Both the position numbers and the translations under genes were made by a program. Positions 1 through 6,041 of a stretch of DNA of 6,041 bases are shown here, one piece after another. The DNA is taken from positions 1-6,041 of the forward strand of contig JAAZXZ010000023.1 in assembly GCA_014239895.1 (NCBI GenBank), written 5' to 3'. Every line of letters starts with the position of its first letter. Position 1 is the stretch's first letter. Origin of the DNA: Flavobacteriaceae bacterium (GTDB lineage: Bacteria; Bacteroidota; Bacteroidia; Flavobacteriales; Flavobacteriaceae). Under the pieces are notes generated by a model, which saw nothing but the letters and a program-made list of their open reading frames with translations, was not told where the DNA came from and ran no database searches.

Positions 1-1
1 T

Positions 2-310
2 ACAGGATATGATGGCGCTAATTGGTTTATTGATGATGTGTCTATTGAAGGAAACACAATGTCAATTGATGATGAGGATACTCTAGATATGAAAATTTAT
101 CCAAACCCAGTAGATGGTAACTTTGTTACGATACTTTCACCGGTTAATGGTACTAAATACATTCAAGTATTTGATATCATGGGTAAAAGGGTGATGGATA
201 CAACTATCAATAACAACACGTTAGATGTTAGTTCAATCAATAGTGGATTCTATATGATTAAAGTAACAATTAATGGACAGAGCAAGATTTCTAAACTAGT
301 TGTTAGATAA
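2..310 (+). CDS. C-terminal fragment of a T9SS-secreted protein (type A sorting domain), 5' end outside window
   Basis: This is the 3' end of a larger secreted protein; 102 residues and a TAA stop are visible, and the frame is open to the window edge. The first residues (TGYDGANWFIDDVSIEG) look like the closing strand of a concanavalin-A-like or MAM-type jelly-roll module, where an aromatic-F-[IL]-D-[DN]-[VI] ending is common. Residues about 27-102 form a T9SS type A sorting domain: YPNP at 33-36, a VFDIMGKRV strand in the middle, GFYMIKV at 82-88 and a basic end (KLVVR). In the known system this domain directs export through the outer membrane and is then removed, so the protein should be cell-surface attached or released. 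The GTG at 38 is an internal valine codon within the FIDDVSIEG strand and not a start. The catalytic or binding part lies upstream of the window, so its activity cannot be named. It converges on the sulfatase gene. Confidence 0.9.
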   Translation, partial: TGYDGANWFIDDVSIEGNTMSIDDEDTLDMKIYPNPVDGNFVTILSPVNGTKYIQVFDIMGKRVMDTTINNNTLDVSSINSGFYMIKVTINGQSKISKLVVR

Positions 311-333
311 TCTTAATTGTTCAACTAACTATG

Positions 334-367
334 AAAAAAGCACTCAATTTTTTGAGTGCTTTTTTTT
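334..367. terminator. Bidirectional intrinsic terminator between convergent genes
   Basis: GCACTCAA (340-347) pairs perfectly with TTGAGTGC (352-359) around a TTTT loop. The stem is extended by six A (334-339) against the run of eight T (360-367), giving a 14-bp perfect stem. Read on the plus strand, the hairpin is followed by the T run, 24 bases after the stop of the T9SS-substrate gene. Read on the minus strand, it is followed by the complement of the six A, about 50 bases after the sulfatase stop. Its symmetry and position between two converging genes indicate termination in both directions; the plus direction has the longer U tract. The remainder of the 311-415 gap shows no other feature. 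Confidence 0.9.
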
Positions 368-415
368 ATAGTATAATCAGATAGGTATTGGTTTACAAAA
401 GGGTATAAAAAAATA

Positions 416-1852
416 TTAGTTTACTCTTCCAGGCTCTCTTGTGTTTTCCCCTTTTCTTCCTGTTGCATTATCACCCATATCATCTCTAGCTGTTTCTGCT
501 AGATCTTTTAGAGCTTGTGTTATTACGGGATATTTTTCAATTACATTATATCTTTCGCCAGGGTCTCTTCTTAGATTGTATAATGAGTAATCTAATGTTA
601 ATCTAGCATATTTTCCGCCATGACCATCCATTCCTGGAAGAACATTTTCATAAGATCTAGAGTTATGTGGTAAAATCAATTTCCAATGATCTTTTCTTAC
701 TGCCTCCAGTCTATTGGTTTTATAGTAATAAAAAAAATGATCTCTAGCTGAAGTTGTTTCACCTTTTAATATGCTAAGAATACTAACGCCATCAATTTTA
801 TGTTTTGGTAATTTACCGCTTACAATTTCTGCAACAGTTGGCAGTATATCAATTGAAGCAGCAAGGCTATTAGATATTGTAGATTTTTTTATAACTCTTG
901 GCCAGGAAATTATAGTTGGAACTCTTTGTCCACCTTCAAAAACAGTTCCTTTTCCTTCTCTTAAGCCTGCGGTGTTTCCAGCGTGGTTTCCAAAATTTAA
1001 CCACGGACCATTATCACTTGTAAAAATTATAATAGTATTTTCAAGTATATTGTTTTCTTCAAGTGTTTTAACAATTTGTCCCAACGACCAGTCAAGTTCC
1101 ATTATTACATCACCATACAATCCTTGATTGCTTTTTCCTTTGAATTTATTAGATGCAGCAATTGGCACATGAGGCATGGAGTGGGGCACATAGAGAAAAA
1201 ATGGGTTTTCTGCATTTTTATTAATAAAGTCAACAGATTTTTCAGTATAATCAGTGGTAATCTCTGCTTGATCATCAAGCGTTTTCACCTCGGCTACCTT
1301 ATCATAATTTTCTATTATAGGTAGCTCAGGATAGGCTTTCTTTTTGTAATTATTTGGATCGGTAATTGGATTACCGTCAAAATCTACTGGCCACATATCA
1401 TTTGAATAAGGAATTCCATAATAATAATCAAATCCGTGATTAAGTGGTAGAAACTTTTTTTGATGACCTAAATGCCATTTCCCTATAACAGCTGTTTTGT
1501 AATTTTTTTCTTTTAATACTTCTGCAATGGTTTTTTCTTTGGAATGCAAACCAGTTTTTGATCTAGGAGATAATGCCCCATGAATACCAATTCTATTAGG
1601 ATATGTACCTGTTAATAAACCTGCCCTTGAAGCGCTACAAACAGCTTGCGCTGAATAGAAATTCGTAAATAGCATTCCATCATCTGCTAGTCTATTAATG
1701 TTAGGAGTGCTATAGTTAATTGCACCAAAACTTTCAATATCGCCATATCCCATATCATCTAACAATATAATTACAATATTTGGGTCTTCTTGAGAATAGC
1801 TATTCTGATAGTTAAATGTTACAAGAAACAGAAATAGTAAATACTTATTCAT
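416..1852 (-). CDS. Secreted family S1 sulfatase (arylsulfatase A-like, formylglycine-dependent)
   Basis: The product (478 aa) should hydrolyse sulfate esters on a carbohydrate or related substrate. A signal peptide is visible: the hydrophobic stretch at about 4-13 leads to SYS|Q near residue 20, with no lipobox. Alkaline-phosphatase-fold sulfatase motifs run in order: metal ligands D32-D33 in LLDDMGYGD; the signature C72-S-A-S-R76, whose Cys is converted to formylglycine; GKWHLG with K125 and H127; PHSMPH with H224 and H228; SDNGP with D280 and N281; and REGKG with K301. A C-terminal subdomain (about 370-478) ends in a DMGDN...EPGRV pattern common in secreted environmental sulfatases. Length is normal for the family and no key residue is missing. 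It resembles the arylsulfatase A/GALNS-like group; substrate and SulfAtlas subfamily cannot be assigned by eye. The start ATG overlaps the stop of the upstream lipoprotein gene (ATGA), implying translational coupling. A formylglycine-generating or anSME maturase must be encoded elsewhere. Confidence 0.95.
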   Translation of the reverse strand: MNKYLLFLFLVTFNYQNSYSQEDPNIVIILLDDMGYGDIESFGAINYSTPNINRLADDGMLFTNFYSAQAVCSASRAGLLTGTYPNRIGIHGALSPRSKTGLHSKEKTIAEVLKEKNYKTAVIGKWHLGHQKKFLPLNHGFDYYYGIPYSNDMWPVDFDGNPITDPNNYKKKAYPELPIIENYDKVAEVKTLDDQAEITTDYTEKSVDFINKNAENPFFLYVPHSMPHVPIAASNKFKGKSNQGLYGDVIMELDWSLGQIVKTLEENNILENTIIIFTSDNGPWLNFGNHAGNTAGLREGKGTVFEGGQRVPTIISWPRVIKKSTISNSLAASIDILPTVAEIVSGKLPKHKIDGVSILSILKGETTSARDHFFYYYKTNRLEAVRKDHWKLILPHNSRSYENVLPGMDGHGGKYARLTLDYSLYNLRRDPGERYNVIEKYPVITQALKDLAETARDDMGDNATGRKGENTREPGRVN

Positions 1853-3195
1853 TGTTTGTATTTTATTTCGAATTCTCCGTTTTGTTGTTGTTCATAATAT
1901 AATCCTCTAATTGCATTAAAGTTTGTAAAAGATTGAGCGTTAAGTTTATCACTTTCCGGAACTATATCCAGCATACAATCTCCATTTACATCATAAACAA
2001 TACTTTTAAACCATGGATGATGAAGATTACCTGTAGTCATAATCTCTGGTTGTTCTAATCTCTTCCATTCATTCCAACTATTAGCATTACCTTTTAAGAT
2101 CTGAACCATATAACCATCATAGTAAATATTATCTATAGGCATGGATGCATCTATTCCATCTATTCCAGTAGTCCTAGTAATAATAATCTCAACACTACCG
2201 TCTCTATCAATATCATAGATGTCAAAGTCTGTTATAACACCCCAATTAGGAATTATTGGTAGTAGTATAGGATTATCAACATCGAACTGTCCTCCTCCTA
2301 ATCCTCTTAGTATATGATTTCTCCATTGTACAGGTCCAAGAGAATTAGACATCCAGCTTTCTTCCCATTCATGTCCTCCTAAGATAATATCTAACACACC
2401 ATCTCCATCAAAGTCATAGAATTCACTTTGACCTGATCTAGCTATATGATGAGTTGGAATATTAGTATCTTCTTCAACCCAGTTATTATCACTTTGGTAT
2501 GTAAGAATTTTTACAAATCCATCTGGTCTCTTCTGAAATGCATGCATATCTAATTCTAATATAGAAGGAGTATTTCCGGAAAGTACACCTACTGCTCCTG
2601 AGTGGTGAAATCCGCTTATATTCCCAACCTCTACTAGCTCATAACCACCTGGGGACATATATATTACTACATTTTCATCTCCAGGCCAAGGATCACCAAA
2701 TTCAGGTCCAGCACCAAATAAAACTACATCATCTATTCCATCTGAGTTAATATCGTATATAGAAATCTTTCTAGTAAATGTTTGGATATTTGGAATACTA
2801 TAACTAACCACTCCATCTATAACTACTATCAGTTCTCCTGGTTCAGTTGTTTCCCAACTTGTTCCTCCTGCTGCTGCTATAATGTAATCAGGTTCATTAT
2901 TACCATTAAAGTTTCCAAATTGAGTCCATAATACAAATGGACTATATTGAGGTAAATCAATATTTAATGCTTCAGCATAATCTACAAATGGCCTATTCAT
3001 AGGTTGAAAGTGTGAAGTGTTTTTATTTACTCCTGATGCTAGATTTGAATAGTTAGTATCACATAAATCTTCTGAGGGTGTTTGAATCTCAACTATTAAT
3101 TCACATTCACACGGAAGTAAAACTACCTCGTCTAAGTCATCTTTTTGACATCCTATAATTAGGAGTGATAGTATTATGTATTTATTTATTCTCAT
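1849..3195 (-). CDS. Surface-exported lipoprotein with FG-GAP/VCBS-like calcium-binding repeats
   Basis: This is a 448-aa protein of unknown specific function. The N-terminus is a lipoprotein signal: hydrophobic residues 6-14, then lipobox I-I-G-C16. The residues after the Cys (Gln-Lys-Asp-Asp, then L-D-E) match the acidic lipoprotein export signal described in Capnocytophaga and relatives, so the mature protein probably faces the outside of the outer membrane. The body carries FG-GAP-like units, each a short Asp-rich loop followed by a hydrophobic strand: N95-D103 (degenerate), D148-INSDGID-D156, D261-FDGDGVL-D269, D328-IDRDGSV-E336 and D402-VNGDCML-D410. Such loops bind Ca2+ in beta-propeller proteins. 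The region from about 65 to 445 could form one propeller; this is inference. Cys at 29, 31 and 45 cluster just after the tether. No enzyme motif and no T9SS sorting domain is seen. It lies 56 bp after the symporter and overlaps the sulfatase start by 4 bp. A glycan- or protein-binding partner for the sulfatase is plausible but unproven. Confidence 0.85.
   Translation of the reverse strand: MRINKYIILSLLIIGCQKDDLDEVVLLPCECELIVEIQTPSEDLCDTNYSNLASGVNKNTSHFQPMNRPFVDYAEALNIDLPQYSPFVLWTQFGNFNGNNEPDYIIAAAGGTSWETTEPGELIVVIDGVVSYSIPNIQTFTRKISIYDINSDGIDDVVLFGAGPEFGDPWPGDENVVIYMSPGGYELVEVGNISGFHHSGAVGVLSGNTPSILELDMHAFQKRPDGFVKILTYQSDNNWVEEDTNIPTHHIARSGQSEFYDFDGDGVLDIILGGHEWEESWMSNSLGPVQWRNHILRGLGGGQFDVDNPILLPIIPNWGVITDFDIYDIDRDGSVEIIITRTTGIDGIDASMPIDNIYYDGYMVQILKGNANSWNEWKRLEQPEIMTTGNLHHPWFKSIVYDVNGDCMLDIVPESDKLNAQSFTNFNAIRGLYYEQQQNGEFEIKYKQ
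3136..3150 (-). other. Lipidated Cys plus lipoprotein export signal (C-Q-K-D-D)
   Basis: These five codons encode Cys16-Gln-Lys-Asp-Asp of the FG-GAP lipoprotein. The Cys follows the lipobox residues Ile-Ile-Gly. The Lys-Asp-Asp immediately downstream fits the K-(D/E)2 type signal known to send Bacteroidota lipoproteins to the outer face of the outer membrane. The match is read directly from the sequence; the surface location is inferred from that rule. Confidence 0.75.
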
Positions 3196-3225
3196 ATCTT
3201 ATAAAAGCATATCATCTTTATAAAA
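3193..3225. repeat. Imperfect tandem repeat covering the lipoprotein start
   Basis: On the plus strand, CATATCTTATAAAA (3193-3206) is followed after one base by CATATCATCTTTATAAAA (3208-3225), the same unit with a four-base insertion. On the coding strand this duplicates a TTTTATAA...ATATG context, so a second ATG sits 15 bases upstream of the lipoprotein ATG. That upstream ATG is followed by CTT TTA TAA and stops after three codons, so the downstream ATG is the real start. The signal peptide supports the same choice. The repeat may be only AT-rich slippage in the 56-bp intergenic gap. Confidence 0.55.
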
Positions 3226-3251
3226 TTAATAATTTAGTTATTGTTTATTTG

Positions 3252-4937
3252 TTACCAGAAAAATGCGTATAAAAAAGCTGTGATTATACAGACTGCAAAA
3301 GCAGGAATATTAAACCCTGGGCTAGTTTTAAATAAACCTTTTGTTAGTTGTATTGCTTTGGGATCTTCCTGTTGAGAAGTTAAATTACTTAATATATATA
3401 TTATACCAATTGTTGCCAGGCATGTCCACATCATTTGATTCATAAAAGGTTCATTAATAAACAGTGGACTATCAATCCATCCTTTAGGTCCTATTTTAAA
3501 ATACATAGCTATTGGTATAGATGATACTACACCCCAAATTGCAGCACTATTTGTTGTTTTCTTATAGAATAATCCCATTAAAAACACACCTAATATACCC
3601 GGACTAACAACACCTGTGTATTCCTGAATAAACTGAAAAACTTCTCCTAGACTTCCAAGCTGAGGAGCAATAAGCATAGCTATTATTAAAGCAACCAAAA
3701 CAGTAATTCTTCCAACTCTTACTGTAGTTTTATCAGATGCATCCTTATTAATAAATGACTTATAAATATCCATTGTAAAAATAGTTGAAGTTGAATTCAA
3801 CATTGAAGCTAATGAGGAAACTATTGCTGCAGCAAGAGCAGCTAGGATAAGACCTAGAAATCCAGCAGGAATAAAGTTTTTTATTAACCAGGGAGCTGCA
3901 TTATCATTAGCTATCATGCCATTTGCAGCTATAAAACTCTGATCAATTGTTTCAGGATTAAAAACTCCTGAATCCATATTCATTACATAAGCAACCATTC
4001 CAGGAACAACAACAATTATTGGCATCAATAGCTTAAGAAAAGCAGCAAAAGCAATTCCTTTTTGTCCTTCTCTAAGATTTTTTGCAGCAAGTGTACGTTG
4101 AATAATGTACTGGTTAAATCCCCAATAGTAAAGATTAGCAACCCACATTCCTCCAACCAATACTGCAATGCCTGGAAGATTTTCCCAGGTGTCTTGTCCA
4201 TTAGTATTTATAATCTCTCCTTTGGAGACTATCATAGAAAATCTTTCCGGAACAGTATTATAGACATGTACCATACCATCAATAAAACTTCCTGATTCTG
4301 TGACATTAGATAATGCAAAATAAGTCATCATTAAACCACCAAAAATTAAAAGTATAACCTGAATAACATCAGTCCATGCTACTGCTGCAAGACCACCCCA
4401 TAAAGAATATGCTGCTGCAAATAAGCCAAGACCAATAATACTCCCAAAAAGCAAACTTCCATCACCAGTTCCTATAACAATATCCAATGCTTTAGCTCCT
4501 AAAAATAATACAGTTGTTAGATTTACAAAGACAAATAATCCAATCCAAAAAACAGCTAGAATTGTTTTTAAATTAGCACTGAATCTTTTTTCTATAAATT
4601 CTGGAATAGTATAAATTCCTTTTTCAATAAAAATTGGTAAAAAATATTTTCCAACTACAAGAAGTGTTATTGCTGCCATCCATTCATATGATGCTATAGC
4701 AAGTCCAGCTGCAAACCCCGAACCATTCATTGCTATAAATTGCTCAGCTGAAATATTTGCAGCTATCAGTGATGCACCAATAGCCCACCATGGAAGGGAT
4801 TTGCTTGCTAAAAAATAATCCTCTGCACTTTTCTCTTTACCATCTTTACTTCTAGAAACCCACAGCCCAATAGTTAAAATTATAATAGCATAGCTTATAA
4901 AAACAAAATAGTCCCAAAATTCAAAACCTGTATCCAT
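3252..4937 (-). CDS. Sodium/sugar symporter of the SSS family (SGLT type, close to vSGLT)
   Basis: This 561-aa inner-membrane protein should couple Na+ entry to uptake of a monosaccharide. About 14 hydrophobic segments are visible, starting at 10-28 and ending at 543-560, in the LeuT-like layout of the solute:sodium symporter family. Compared from memory with the Vibrio galactose transporter vSGLT, long stretches are nearly identical: AANISAEQF (59-67), IASYEW (81-86), IEKGIYTIPEF (104-114), NLYYWGFNQYIIQRTL (268-283) and FQFIQEY (434-440). Sugar-site residues N61, Q66, E85, N268, K302 and Q438 and gate residue Y271 correspond to those of vSGLT. Na2-site residues A371, S374 and S375 are present. 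The equivalent of vSGLT Ser91 is Ala88. Length is normal and no break is seen. It begins 8 bp after the peptidase stop, so it is almost certainly cotranscribed with it. With a sulfatase downstream, a galactose- or glucose-like sugar freed from sulfated glycans is a reasonable substrate guess. Confidence 0.95.
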   Translation of the reverse strand: MDTGFEFWDYFVFISYAIIILTIGLWVSRSKDGKEKSAEDYFLASKSLPWWAIGASLIAANISAEQFIAMNGSGFAAGLAIASYEWMAAITLLVVGKYFLPIFIEKGIYTIPEFIEKRFSANLKTILAVFWIGLFVFVNLTTVLFLGAKALDIVIGTGDGSLLFGSIIGLGLFAAAYSLWGGLAAVAWTDVIQVILLIFGGLMMTYFALSNVTESGSFIDGMVHVYNTVPERFSMIVSKGEIINTNGQDTWENLPGIAVLVGGMWVANLYYWGFNQYIIQRTLAAKNLREGQKGIAFAAFLKLLMPIIVVVPGMVAYVMNMDSGVFNPETIDQSFIAANGMIANDNAAPWLIKNFIPAGFLGLILAALAAAIVSSLASMLNSTSTIFTMDIYKSFINKDASDKTTVRVGRITVLVALIIAMLIAPQLGSLGEVFQFIQEYTGVVSPGILGVFLMGLFYKKTTNSAAIWGVVSSIPIAMYFKIGPKGWIDSPLFINEPFMNQMMWTCLATIGIIYILSNLTSQQEDPKAIQLTKGLFKTSPGFNIPAFAVCIITAFLYAFFW

Positions 4938-4945
4938 AGTATTAA

Positions 4946-6041
4946 TTATTCTATAATTCTAAGATCTTTATTAAAGACATAATAATCTTTATCAATCTCA
5001 ATAAATTCTTGTTTTATAGCTGCTTCTTTCCATGAATTTTCTGGATATAACCATTGTTTATTGTTATCTATAGAAACCTCTATAGGCATATTAAATCCAT
5101 CAATTGTATTTGCCCAACGATATTTTAAAACATTGTTCATTATAGAATATTCTAAAATAGGAATTCGGATATCTCTTAAATACTGATCAAAAACAAATGT
5201 TAGATCAAAACCAATATTTTCTGAAATATAATCCTCGATTTGTTTGGAAGTAACAGTTTGATGATAAAATTCTTTGTTTAATCCTCTTAAAATTTGTCTC
5301 CATATTTGATCATCTTTTGCAATTTGTCGCAATGTATGCAGCAGGTTAGCTCCTTTTGAGTACATATCACCTGAACCCCCTTTATTTACATTATAAGGTC
5401 CAATAATAGGTTTTCTATTTCCTATACCTCTTCTAGATCCAATTACATAATCTGCTGAAGCTTGCTTTCCAAAATGATAATCAACATATAGGTTTTCAGA
5501 ATAGCATGTAAATCCTTCATGAACCCACATGTCAGCTATATCTTTATAGGTTATATTATTAGCAAACCATTCATGTCCTGATTCATGAATAATTATATAA
5601 TCAAATTTCAACCCCCAACCAGTACGTGATAAATCTCTTCCTAGGTATCCTTGCATGTATTTATTACCATAGGTGATAGAGCTCTGGTGTTCCATCCCTA
5701 AATAAGGAACTTCTACAAGTTTAAAGCTGTCTTCATAAAAGGGGTAAGGGCCGAACCAATGTTCAAAAGCATCTAACATCATAGGGACTTGTTTGAATTG
5801 CTCCTTTGCTTTTCCTAAATTATCTCTAAGAACATAATAGTCTATATCAAGAATTCCTTTTTCACCATCATACTTTTCAGAAAAATTAACATAATCGCCA
5901 ATATTAATATTTACTCCATAATTATTTATCGGATTACTAACAAACCACTGGTATGTTTTAGTGTTATCATCTTTTTCAATTACATTTCTTAGTCTTCCAT
6001 TAGATACATTAACTAGATGTTTAGGAACATTTACACTCATA
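4946..6041 (-). CDS. M1-family zinc metallopeptidase (aminopeptidase N-like), N-terminus outside window
   Basis: The C-terminal 364 or so residues are visible; the ATG at 6040 lies at the window edge and is most likely internal, because a full M1 N-terminal beta domain is missing. The numbering below counts from that Met. Residues 1 to about 70 are the end of the N-terminal domain and about 70-290 the thermolysin-like catalytic domain. Zinc-site residues are H152-E-S-G-H156 and, 18 residues after the second His, E175 in WVHEGF, the classic HEXXH-X18-E of M1 (gluzincin) peptidases. The substrate-recognition GXMEN motif reads G115-M-E-H118, with His in place of Asn. Y227 in DMYSKGANLLHTLR fits the catalytic Tyr. 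A short tail (290-364) replaces the long helical domain of large aminopeptidase N enzymes. It should remove N-terminal residues from peptides, probably in the periplasm or at the surface, but the signal peptide is not in view. It is the most upstream visible gene of the four-gene block. Confidence 0.93.
   Translation of the reverse strand, partial: MSVNVPKHLVNVSNGRLRNVIEKDDNTKTYQWFVSNPINNYGVNINIGDYVNFSEKYDGEKGILDIDYYVLRDNLGKAKEQFKQVPMMLDAFEHWFGPYPFYEDSFKLVEVPYLGMEHQSSITYGNKYMQGYLGRDLSRTGWGLKFDYIIIHESGHEWFANNITYKDIADMWVHEGFTCYSENLYVDYHFGKQASADYVIGSRRGIGNRKPIIGPYNVNKGGSGDMYSKGANLLHTLRQIAKDDQIWRQILRGLNKEFYHQTVTSKQIEDYISENIGFDLTFVFDQYLRDIRIPILEYSIMNNVLKYRWANTIDGFNMPIEVSIDNNKQWLYPENSWKEAAIKQEFIEIDKDYYVFNKDLRIIE

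Larger units (their letters stand above)
416..6041 (-). other. Putative operon: M1 peptidase - Na+/sugar symporter - FG-GAP lipoprotein - sulfatase
   Basis: Four minus-strand genes follow each other with gaps of 8 bp, 56 bp and a 4-bp overlap, and no terminator-like hairpin lies between them. The block ends at the bidirectional hairpin 334-367. The promoter, and possibly further genes, lie beyond position 6041. The 56-bp gap before the lipoprotein gene is the only place an internal promoter could sit; no convincing Bacteroidota -33/-7 pair (TTTG ... TAnnTTTG) was seen there. Cotranscription is inferred from spacing only. Confidence 0.75.

Noticed and set aside
38..310. GTG at position 38 as the start of a small 90-aa protein
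   Set aside because: The frame is open upstream to the window edge and encodes the WFIDDVSIEG strand of a larger secreted module; a T9SS sorting domain alone without a signal peptide and cargo would make no sense.
771..1324. Plus-strand open frames of 118 and 82 codons
   Set aside because: They lie antisense inside the sulfatase gene, whose motifs and length are fully intact, and their translations show no domain, signal or codon bias of a real gene.
1966..2415. Asp-rich loops of the lipoprotein as true EF-hands or dockerin repeats
   Set aside because: The loops are single, spaced 60-110 residues apart and each followed by a hydrophobic beta strand, which fits FG-GAP/VCBS propeller units and not paired helix-loop-helix dockerins.
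3219..3238. AT-only near-palindrome after the symporter stop as a terminator
   Set aside because: It is imperfect, has no GC pairs and no following T run on the coding strand; it is expected by chance in such AT-rich DNA.
4062..4295. Plus-strand open frame of 77 codons
   Set aside because: It is antisense to the conserved transmembrane core of the symporter and has no recognisable features.
1..6041. tRNA, rRNA, CRISPR array, insertion sequence or prophage genes
   Set aside because: Coding sequence fills nearly the whole window; no cloverleaf, regular spaced repeats, transposase motif or inverted terminal repeats were seen.

Overview
The window looks like chromosomal DNA from a marine-type member of the Bacteroidota, most likely Flavobacteriia. 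The evidence is the AT-rich composition, a type IX secretion (T9SS) type A C-terminal sorting domain, a lipoprotein with an acidic surface-export signal of the Cys-Gln-Lys-Asp-Asp kind, and the absence of clear Shine-Dalgarno sequences. The genus cannot be named from this sequence alone.

Layout. On the plus strand, positions 2-310 hold the 3' end of a secreted protein: the last strand of a lectin/MAM-like module followed by a T9SS sorting domain. A perfect AT-flanked hairpin at 334-367 separates it from a convergent block and can terminate transcription in both directions. Positions 416-6040 are filled by four minus-strand genes packed like an operon. In transcription order they are an M1-family metallopeptidase (5' end outside the window), a vSGLT-like sodium/sugar symporter, a surface lipoprotein with FG-GAP-like repeats, and a secreted formylglycine-type sulfatase. 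The gaps are 8 bp, 56 bp and a 4-bp ATGA overlap. No RNA gene, mobile element, CRISPR array or origin was seen.

How the genes may work together (inference). The sulfatase and the symporter suggest scavenging of sulfated glycans: the sulfatase would remove sulfate from oligosaccharides in the periplasm or at the cell surface, and the symporter would import the freed monosaccharide with Na+. The FG-GAP lipoprotein is translationally coupled to the sulfatase and carries a surface-export signal, so it could be a surface glycan- or protein-binding partner. The M1 peptidase does not obviously belong to glycan use and may add a peptide-scavenging function. No SusC/SusD pair or glycoside hydrolase is visible, so this cannot be called a complete polysaccharide utilization locus. 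All gene families are recognisable; the least characterised element is the lipoprotein and its coupling to the sulfatase.
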